From contig LUVW01000010.1 of NCBI GenBank assembly GCA_001661515.1, positions 537,925-601,924 of the forward strand: 64,000 nt of DNA, given 5' to 3'. Below are positions 33,025 to 42,312 of the stretch, piece after piece. This DNA is from Capniomyces stellatus (lineage: Eukaryota; Kickxellomycota; Harpellomycetes; Harpellales; Legeriomycetaceae). Numbering within the stretch: the stretch's first letter is position 1; each line of letters starts with the position of its first letter. The notes under the pieces were generated by a model. The model made no database searches. It was not told where the DNA came from and saw nothing but the letters and a program-made list of their open reading frames with translations. A program made the translations under genes and the position numbers.

Positions 33025-36000
33025 TTAGACACGCGGTATAAAGTCTATATTGATCGGCTTTGAAAATATAAGCTTGTAGTTTATGTATCCAGGGTGTCGG
33101 TCCTCGTCTGATGTGATGAAATATTTGCGGATCAGGGTTGAAAGCAGCATTTTCATGTGGCTAATGGCGTAGTTTCTAGCAGGGCATATTCTAATAGTTT
33201 CAATCCAAAAAAACAAAAAAAAGGTTATGCCTGGTGTGACCACAACTGCTTTTGTTTGAACTACCCCCCCCCCCCCCCCCCCCNNNNNNNCCCCCCCCCC
33301 CCCCCCAACTCGAGCGTAGCTTCAATCAATAAGTAAGCTACCCATCATTGACATATCAAAAATAGAAATTACACTTACATTCCAACCCCCCAAATAAAGT
33401 TGTCGTGGGCAATGTCCTAACAAACAATTTGCAGACCAACCAAGTCGATTGAGGTCAGTAAGAAACCAAAACATTATTGAATACATAAGTAACCATACAC
33501 ATACTAATTGATACCAGCTTACTTGGCCATTTGACTGGTTCGAACCTAAATGTCTATGAGCATCGAATCTGTGTGGAGCTGAAAAGAAATATGCTCTGTT
33601 TCGATGGTATAAGTGGGAGTTAAAAGAAACGTAGCTGTTTTTGGGGATAGTGATCCCATTAGAAAGCGTGAACTCCACATTTGAAAATCTGGGGACATAA
33701 ACTATGATTTACAAATACAGCTGCTGATAAGTATGCGTAAATCATAGTGTGTAATAACGCAATATGGTATGGCTGGGGTTAGTTTACCTAGAGGTGCTGA
33801 TAACCTTAGTGACTCCTTGATTGCTGCCTCAAGAAAATGCATTTTCTTCAGTACGTCAATGTCAATATTAGGCCCAAATTCGCGAATAATATTATTTTGC
33901 TCCTCAAACAGCTCCTCAAGCAGCCCCTTTCTAACAGCAATGTCTACCAAACAATTGTGCAGCCTTGGGGTCAGCACTGAGGAGTACATTATTGGATAGT
34001 AAACGAGACTTGTGTTCAATATATGCCTGTTTCCAAAATTTGTTGACCTAAAATAATGCGCAATGTACGATAAAATGCTCTACAATCAAGGTAGTATAGG
34101 TTAGTCAATGAAAAAAACCAACTTGGAAAAATTTCAACAGTCAAAAATGAACTTGGATCCTGGATCCTGGATCCAAACTTTTAAAGTGACAATATTTTAC
34201 TTACATTTTCCTGATTCATCTTGCCGTCCAATTTTACTCTTCTCAGCACTTCAAACTCCGTTTTTCTCGTTACTTTTTTAAATGCAAAACTTAGTATCAG
34301 GCTGTAAATGTATGGCCTATATATTGTAAGCATAGATAAAATTAGTTAAAGTAGTTGACTCGGTGCCCCTTTTTAAGACTTCGAGGAGTTGATACGAATA
34401 GAAATAATAGACTGTTTTTGCTAAAGCAACTCTGGATATACAAGACCTACATGAACACCCCTTGTTTGGGAATCAGCGTGTTTGAATTGATGTGGCTCAT
34501 GGCTTTTGTGAGGCCCAGATACGATTCGTTCAAGTTTAATTGCACTGTCAATGACTATTTGGATATTAAAGTATAAAAAAACGGGAACAGAACAAATATA
34601 CTTTGTCACTTGATATGTTTAGTTTTGATTATTAGCTGGCACAAATATATCTGTTTTTTTGTAAATAATAGACTCTGAACCACATATGCTAGAGAATCGG
34701 TCAAATCTCAGCATTTGTAATATATTGGTCGACTTACACCTCCAAAAGTTCTTTTTACCGCTATTTATAAAGTACAAAATCATCACCGGTGTTTCAATAA
34801 ATATATATATTGTTGATTATAATAAACACATACTATTACCGCATTGATGCACTGTTGATGTTTTTAGTAGCAGCCTTGTGCCAAACATTAAACATTATAA
34901 ATACTACAATGTTGCTAGTAAAGTATATTAGACTCGGTGCTAACCATTTTCTATCTCAACACTTGTAAAAAAGTCTCTAGAATCGGAAATCCTAAATCCA
35001 TCTAACACGCACGCATCCCCTCCTTGTTATTATCAAAAAACACAAAGAAAGAAATAACCCAAGTACATTACACAATGCCAAAGCAGTTGGTTTTCCAGGC
35101 AAGTCTCTGGTTTATTAGCATGTGATTTAATAATCTAGAGATAGTTTACTTTTTGGCAATCGAGTCCCGATTCTGTCTAGTGCCTTAACAATATATGTTG
35201 GGTAGTCTTGGACCTCGTCTTTTATGATGCCCGGTAAATTTATACCAGAAATGAGCAACGAATATATTCTGAAGTTTCCAAAAACTTTGGAAGGATTCTT
35301 GATATAAATAGCACCAGAGTTGATCTAATCCCAGAACACAGTACAGTACAGTAAAGTATTTTATATGCAAACAGGATATATGGAAATAAAAGCCACTTGA
35401 AGAAAGTGCTATTGTTCACGTCAAACTATGCGATCTGAGGTCACTTTTTATACTTACACTGGCCTGCGATTTTAACCTTGACAAAACAGTTTCCGGCAAC
35501 GTCGCATACTCAACCACCAATGATTTGCCGAGAATAAAAGTCTTTTTTTTGGCATACTTGATTTGCAAAACATCTTGGCCCTACAACCCAGTTGAATATA
35601 TCTAACATTAGGTATCAATATATTTAGGGTGTGCTGATACTGTGTGATTATATGGAAACAGTACTTGTCGTCATAGTTATCTGTAAATGATGTTGATATA
35701 AGGCTGGTTGATCCTCTTACTTCCTCCATTGCCGTTTCTGTATTTTTACTAGCCCCCTCGTCGAGCAACACTGGCAAACTGAAGTACGATGCATATTTGA
35801 CCTAAAAAAATACACCCCAAAAACAGTTACAACTACAAAACTTAAAAATAAATGCACTTTTATTTGTTTGCCATGAAAAAATGAGGGAAAAAAATATTGA
35901 GCTATTAAATAACATTTGGAATCTCTCTTGATAAAGTAAAAGCGTAATATGTGGCAAATATAGAACGAGATAATGTTTATCTTACAGCGTCATATGATGG

Positions 36001-36333
36001 GACAGAAATAGCCGATAAGGAAATTTTGATTATTCTGATAGCGGTTTTGATGAGCCAACACGCTATTAAAATGTTGAGAAGTGAATTCAAAGCGAAAAAC
36101 GTACGCATACAGCGGTCATTTGAGCTAAATAGCCTAGAGCATACGCCGTAATTCTTGTTCAGCAAAAGGTAGTAGTGTAGGGTATTGGCAGTGAAAAAAT
36201 ACAGAATGTAGGTGGAGACAAATATAACAAAATAGTGAATAACAAGCGACAGCTTAGAAAGTTTGTACTCGGGAGGAATGTAGCTGCTCTTATAGCCGGT
36301 ATTTAGGATGGCTTTGACAATAATATCTGACAT
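33025..36333 (-). CDS. Cytochrome P450 with weakened signature motifs
   Basis: Haem monooxygenase family member, 13 exons: 36333-35986, 35801-35721, 35580-35458, 35324-35150, 35001-34945, 34851-34834, 34760-34738, 34554-34451, 34316-34205, 34079-33788, 33701-33523, 33416-33379, 33190-33025; 571 residues in frame. Exon 1 carries two hydrophobic segments (membrane anchor). Seen: VLQIKYAKKKTFILGKSLVVEY, RTFGGSL, KMNQEN, the K-helix EAAIKESLRL, PRF...TLSNGITIPK and FDAHRHL. The I-helix lacks the usual A/G-G-x-D/E-T. The haem loop is WGVGIICPARNYA: the Cys is kept, but the R is missing, one residue is short and the last G is A. Exons 5-7 are the least certain; exon 6 as drawn is an 18-nt microexon. 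Intron 12 contains the assembly gap. Substrate unknown. Confidence 0.82.
33264..33306. other. Poly-C tract with 7-N assembly gap
   Basis: Twenty C, seven N, sixteen C. It lies inside intron 12 of the P450, whose exons continue in frame on both sides, so the scaffold join is right and the tract itself is probably real but of unknown length. Confidence 0.9.
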
Positions 36334-37973
36334 GTTTCATGGACTGGCTGAGGGTGGTTTTGGTGAGGGGGGGTGGGGGGGGGCGAATATTTGTAAGTGT
36401 TTATATATATGTATTATTTGCAAAACCCTGTGAAACCCTTATTTGCTTTCGCTTTCTGTTGATTATTCGATGCCTGCGACCTATTATATCGGCTGCTACT
36501 TGGTCAAATGCACAAGTTGTAAAATGTAAATATTGCGTATATACTATTCAAAGTTTATTCAGAAGTGCAAGCAAAGTAGTAATCAGAAAGTTGCGTTGCT
36601 TTTGAAGGATATTTAAGCTAAAATTATCTATTATAACTGAAAAAAATTACAGCAACAAAGTATGGTGGATATCAGCCCTTACAGCTTCGGCATTGCTATG
36701 CATTGTTGAACTACTAAGTCTTAAAGTAAACCAATACTCCACAGTCATTATTCAGTGATGAACGACAATTACTAAGAAAAGTTAATTGTTAAATAATTCA
36801 AAACCAACGGGTGTTTCTCGAGTATTTCAATTTATTTATTTTCAATCTCGGACATAATATTACTTTTTTTTTCCATTGTTACTTTCGGTAGTATTTTAGT
36901 TTATTTGCCGCTTTCCTTACGTTTAAATGTACTTGCTTTTATTGGGTGGCGCTTTATTTCAAGGCAAAACCTTGAATTCCTCTTAGCTTTACTAATTATC
37001 ACCAACTTTTACTGGCCACCACCGACCACCTATAAACGGATTGTTCCTTTAAATAGTTTGTTAGCGCGACTCAAATTAGCGACTATTTTTCTTCTTCAGG
37101 TAACGGCGCTTGAAATATTCTGTGTACACCATACTATCTAACTAGAAATTATCTCTATTCAAGTGCCGTTGCCGGTTTAGCATTGCGCCAATGACTTTGG
37201 GCATTGAGGTTCTATTTATTTGAAATGGGTGTACTATTAATATTGCTTATAAATACACTGACGTGTTAAATGTCTTTACCTACAAATGCTATTTATTCTG
37301 TAATTGATCTAAAAGGCTTCGTCATTTGAAAGTTCTTTTGAGCTGGATATACACATCATCGCCACTTACTAATTCACATCCTTCCCCCAAAGTCTTTGTT
37401 ATTATTAAATTATTCACCCAAAGTTTTGCTTCCGCATCATTTCTCCATTATCATAACTGCCAAACTTTGATCAGAGACATACAAGATTTTCAAAACAAAC
37501 CCAAGGATAAACAAGTAAACCAGTCAAATCTTGTGAAATTGAACATATTTGTTGAAAAAAAATAAAGTACTTGACATAAAAACAAAGCAAATAGTCATTC
37601 AAAACAATGAACAGCCAAAAGTAAATTAAAATATTTGTACTTAAAGTAATTAAGCGGGCATGACTGTACACACAACGTTGTAAAGGAAGACCTGTGATTC
37701 ACAACAAGTCTTTTCTTCAGCATTATATACTTGGTGGTGCTGGGTGTAGATCAGCGGATTTCAACTTGACTACCACATCATTCAAGGGAAATGTTGACAG
37801 TTCATGTCTTTATATTGGCTTTTAACTATATAAGCTATATGTCATTGTTTTGGTGTTATTTTGCAAAAAAAATAATATAAGTATATACTAAATCAGACCC
37901 GACGAAAAATTAAAAGAAGAAAAAAAATTAATGAGTGGGAAGGTGAAAATAAAAGAAACAAACAAGCAAGAAA
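36334..37973. other. 1.6-kb spacer, no gene seen
   Basis: AT-rich spacer between the divergent-looking P450 start and the ACL4 3' end. G-runs of 7 and 9 lie at 36367-36383, beside the P450 start. Open stretches at 36905-37141 lack an ATG and any recognisable content. Confidence 0.5.
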
Positions 37974-39299
37974 TCACGAAATCTCCATTTCGGATTCAGA
38001 CTGGGTTTCCCAATCTTCTTCAATGTGGTTTCCGTTTTCGCCAGCCAAACTCAACTCTTCTAGTTTATTGTTTTCGATGATTGATTTTTTGGGATAAATC
38101 GAGTAAATTTCCTCAAGTAGTTGTGTGCTGTGCCCAACAACACCCTCGTCCATGTATTCTCCCAACTTGGCTATTTTGATTGCCTTTTCCAAACATTCAG
38201 CTGACTCAATGAGCAGTTCTTTTCGCTCCAGCTCTTCAAGGGCTTCGGCCTGCAAGTAGTAGATCCAGCCATACAGGTACCACAAATCAACGGTTTGATC
38301 ATCCTCTCTTTGCATACTGGCCAGTAGCGCCAGGCACTTGTCTATCATCCCACACTCTATCATCAATCTGGCAAGTGCTAGCCGGTTTTCATATGAGGGT
38401 ATTTCAGGGTGACCTAATGTTCAAAACATAAGTTTGATTATTTAACCAACTATTTTAGTGCCGATAACCCTGCAAATCAACCCAAATCAACCCAAATCAG
38501 CCCAAATCAACCCAAATCAACGCATATTCATATATTTTAACGCCCAACTCAATTAATATATTGATAGTTACCTTGCTCCAGTCCCTCCCACAAGGAAATG
38601 CTTTGGTTTAATGCCGCTATAGCATCGTCAACTCGGTTCTGACTCATTCGGACAGAAGCGAGTGTTTGGTAAATAACTGGGCAGCTTGGGTCAACCAACA
38701 CACCAGCCGATAAATACCCTTCGCATCGACTTTCTGCATCAGGCTCAAAACATAGATCCGACAGGTAAATTTCCGTCATCGATATATAAGCCTCTGCAAT
38801 CTTTCGCTTTAGATCAGATGATTCGCTGCCTTCTATAACAAATTTGCTTAGATCTGCTTGCATTATTTCGATTCCCTTCTCATAGTGCTTTATCGAGGTC
38901 TCTTCGGTCGTCATTTGTCCCAAATACAGGTATTTTTCGTACCCAGTGTCTGGTTCAATCTCAACGCATCTATTTAAATACTTTTTTTTTTTTTACCAAC
39001 AATCAAACAATTATAGTGTTAATTTTTACTTGCTGGCCTTTTTTCACAACACAACAACTCCAGGAAAAGGAAATAACTGCAACAACAATAAACAAACTTA
39101 CTTTTATCGCTGGTGATGGAAGACCCAATTCAAACTTGACTATTGCCGATAACAACAAGGCTTGTGTGTTTTTTGGCTCGATTTCTAAGGCTTTTGCACA
39201 GAATTTAACCGCAACTGGAAAATTGTCTTCATTCACCAATTCCTGGATTTTGTTTATTAAATCTCGAATCGAGTACTTTTTCGTATCCTTCACTCCCAT
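37974..39299 (-). CDS. ACL4: TPR protein, Acl4-like Rpl4 chaperone
   Basis: Predicted dedicated chaperone of ribosomal protein uL4 (Rpl4), acting in cytosol and nucleus. Exons 39299-39102, 38980-38572 and 38413-37974 give 348 residues. TPR-type helices are visible: AVKFCAKALEIEPKNTQALLLS, YLNRCVEIEPDTGYEKYLYLGQ, AGVLVDPSCPVIYQTLASV and VDLWYLYGWIYYL, with an acidic C-terminus (EEDWETQSESEMEIS), as in Acl4 proteins. The exon 2 acceptor must be AAAAAAAAG at 38981, since the nearer-looking ATAG would break the frame; there is no pyrimidine tract before it. Intron 2 holds a tandem repeat. A generic TPR co-factor is the alternative, but length and LWYLYGW support Acl4. Confidence 0.82.
38466..38522. 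repeat. CCCAAATCAA repeat in intron 2 of ACL4
   Basis: About five 10-bp units (AATCAACCCA, one AATCAGCCCA) inside the second intron of the TPR gene. Confidence 0.85.
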
Positions 39300-40207
39300 T
39301 GTTTTTGCTTTGTCCTACTATGTTGCCTTGCTACTCCTGTGTTGAATGTACAGTCTATTGGTGTCGTTTTCTTTTTATTGTTTTACCTTTATTTAATATT
39401 TTGCGCTAATCCTGTGACCTTCAACTACTATATACTGTTTGAGTAATTCAACAATCAAGTTTGTATTTACCTTATTCTAATTAGCACAACAATGTATAAC
39501 GGGTTACCAGATGTCTGACTACAACTGCGTCCTTTTGGAATAGATTGCTATTGATTTATGCTCGTTTAAAATATCTCGACTACTCTAAGAATGAACCCGG
39601 ATCGAGTTAAAGCTAGAAATCCCTACTATTTTAATTACTATTACTGCGCTTTTACAACCGTTTCGATGAGCCCAAGTAGTTTGAATTCTGATGATATCGA
39701 ACCCCACTTTGCTTTGATAAATAGTAAATAGCTAGACAAAATAAAGCGAAGAGTATAAATCTTGTTGATTCTTCTATTACATTTACTTGCGCAATTTTAG
39801 CATTCAAGCCTTTTATTTACTAGGTTTAACTTTTTTTTTTTTCGTTTTCTTTTTTTTCCGATTTTTTTTTCTGGATGGAAATAAAATCCAAATTTAGGCC
39901 AATCACCTTTACATCAAAATCGATAATTTCTTAAACGATGGATTTTAAGTTTTACTTTTTACTAAAGGCCCTTGGGGAAAAAGAAAAAGTAATTGGGGAT
40001 CTCTCCAAGCTAAATCAAAATCAAGAATCAATCTTTTTCAAGTAACAAAGTAGCAAAATTGAAATCTTCAAAAATTGAAAAACTGAAAAAACTGAAAAGT
40101 GGAAAACTGAAAAACAACTGTACGAATAAATATGCACAAGGTCCATGATAATATGGTTCAAACTCTAGAATATTACGTTTTATAGACTAAAAAGGCGAAT
40201 ACGGCGG
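39300..40207. other. Intergenic, no gene seen
   Basis: 0.9-kb spacer between the ACL4 start and the rhomboid protease stop (both minus strand). It holds T-runs and a short AAACTGAAAA repeat at 40066-40113. Confidence 0.5.
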
Positions 40208-41894
40208 TCATTTATCCTTTGAAATCTCGCGCTCAAACCTTTTTATTTCTCTTGCTTTGTATAAGAAAAATGACCAAATTTGCTCGCGAAATTGATTCAA
40301 GTACAAATACCCTGTTATTGCTCCACCGAGATGAGCCTATATATTTAATCAGATTGAGTTTAGCAGTCAAATCAGTTAGTTATCTGGAATGCATGGTTTA
40401 TCAATATAACAAATCAACAAAGCGGTGTCGTTAGAGTTCAAATATAAAGTGCAAGGAGGCGGCTTACATAATGATCAAATATCGATTTTCCGAGTATAGC
40501 CATGATGGCATCAAATCCAACAACGGCCTTCATGGTCGGAACAATATCAAGAGCGACGGGGATAAACATGATATTCACCTGGGTTTGGGGGAAGAAATAC
40601 GCTGTAGCGACCATAACAGCATATAGTGCTCCGCTAGCGCCTAGAGATGGCAGAATAGCTCGTTTGAATGGTAGCTTGTAGCTTAGATGACTAATCAGCG
40701 ATGAAAGCACGCCAGACCCTATATAGAAAGCCATAAACTCTTGTGTCCCCATTGCGTAAATAACACTTGGTGCAAAGGAAACCAATGCCACCATGTTGAA
40801 TCCCAAGTGGAAAATGTCTTTATGCGAAAAAACGCTTGTGATCATAGTATGGTTTCTGTGTGATACCGGGTGATGCGTAAAGTGTTTATACATAAACTTC
40901 TTGAGCATTGGGAGCTGCCACAGCCCAAAGACCACCAAATTAACACCAACAATTGAGTACACAACTCTTTTTTCATGTGGCAACGAGTACCACCCATCTG
41001 CGCCCATGATGGCTATCCTCTTGACTTCGAGCGGCAGCCAATCAGGCAGCATTGCAATTTTCATTAGCAATTTTCTGTGTTCAGGGCTATACTCTTTATG
41101 TGTTGGTGGAACAAGTTGGCTTAGCCTTCTCAGTGCAGCCACCTCGCTGGTATCTGAACTGAAATACCCAGTGTCGTTAAACAGAGCTCCAGGCAACAGA
41201 AACCCAAACCTTGATCTTAGGCTCTGAGTGGTATTGCTGCTCCGATTAGACTCGTAGGAATATGCCGCAATCGTAAACACACCACTGATAAACCAAAAGC
41301 TCCAAATTGTTGGCGATAAAACGCTTATTCTAGGCTTTTCTTCGAATTCAGGTTCTTTGTAATGCGAATCATGATTGTCGTGGTTGCTATAGCTGCTGTT
41401 TCCGCTACTCGAGCCATACTCGTTGTTTTTAAAAGCAAAACTGCTCAAGTTTAGGTTCCGTTCCTGTTGATTTGTCTGGCGTCCTGTTCTTTGCTGTCTG
41501 AGTTTGGCTGGGCCATTGTACTCTTGGACAATGGATCTGATGGTGTTTAGTTTGAATTTACCTGTGCTATAGTGCCTTACTGACGAAATGTCGACGGAGC
41601 TTATATGTCTGTTTGCTTTAAATAGATCTCCGTGGTTAAATTCAACACGACCTTTTGAATTCAGACTTGATCCACCTATGCCCGTATTTTCTAAATAAAT
41701 GGATAGATAATGTGTAGCAGTAGCTGTTTTAGTCGATATCCCTATCCATTCCTAGCGTTTTATTTTTTTGATTAACAAGATAAGTGTAATTTTATTAAAA
41801 AAAATTCCTGAGCTAAATACTTGCTTTGAATCCTGCTTAGCACAATCTTCTCTATTGAAGCCGAAATCCGAATTGTCCGTGAAAAGTTTAACAT
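40208..41894 (-). CDS. PCP1: Mitochondrial rhomboid protease (Pcp1/PARL)
   Basis: Intramembrane serine protease of the inner mitochondrial membrane that processes dynamin-like and other proteins. Exons 41894-41825, 41690-40468 and 40336-40208 give 473 residues. Exon 1 encodes a basic presequence (MLNFSRTIRIS...). The catalytic Ser is in LGASGALYAV and the catalytic His in FDHYAHLGG, split by intron 2. The HRNHTMITSVFSH and FHLGFNMVALVSF stretches supply the loop and the oxyanion-region H-x-x-x-N. Several hydrophobic helices precede them. Intron 1 uses a GCAAGT donor: exon 1 ends in phase 1, and the overlapping GT site would shift the frame. About 100 residues before the first membrane helix are S/N/Q-rich. 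Confidence 0.95.
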
Positions 41895-42312
41895 TCTCTA
41901 AACATAGATAATTAAACACTTTTATCCTATTCACAAGATATACCGATAGTTTTACTTTGAATTTGCAAATAGTTCAAAGAACCTTTACCAAATGGATTTG
42001 GAGTAATTTGAAAATATGTAATGTAAAAAAGTCGACAAGTTTTAACGAAGAAATCGTGTTCTTTTATATATGAAAAGCAAAAAGCCAAAAGGTCAAAGAA
42101 AAAAAAGCTAAAGTTTAAAATCTAATACAGAAATCCCGACCAGAACTAAATAGAAAAATATCAGCCAGTAAAAAAGCTGAAGTCGAATCAACTCGATAGT
42201 TTACAATAAGAAAATAGATACAAGTTTTGGTGAATAGTGCTGAAAAGGAAATACAAACTACTATTGAATAAGCTATTCAAAGATTTATTTTCCTTTGGTT
42301 AAACAAAGCGTG
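41895..42312. other. Short spacer
   Basis: 0.4 kb of A/T-rich DNA between the GTPase stop and the rhomboid protease start. No coding block seen. Confidence 0.5.

Noticed and set aside
36905..37141. 78-residue hydrophobic open frame
   Set aside because: No ATG start, no acceptor, no recognisable content.
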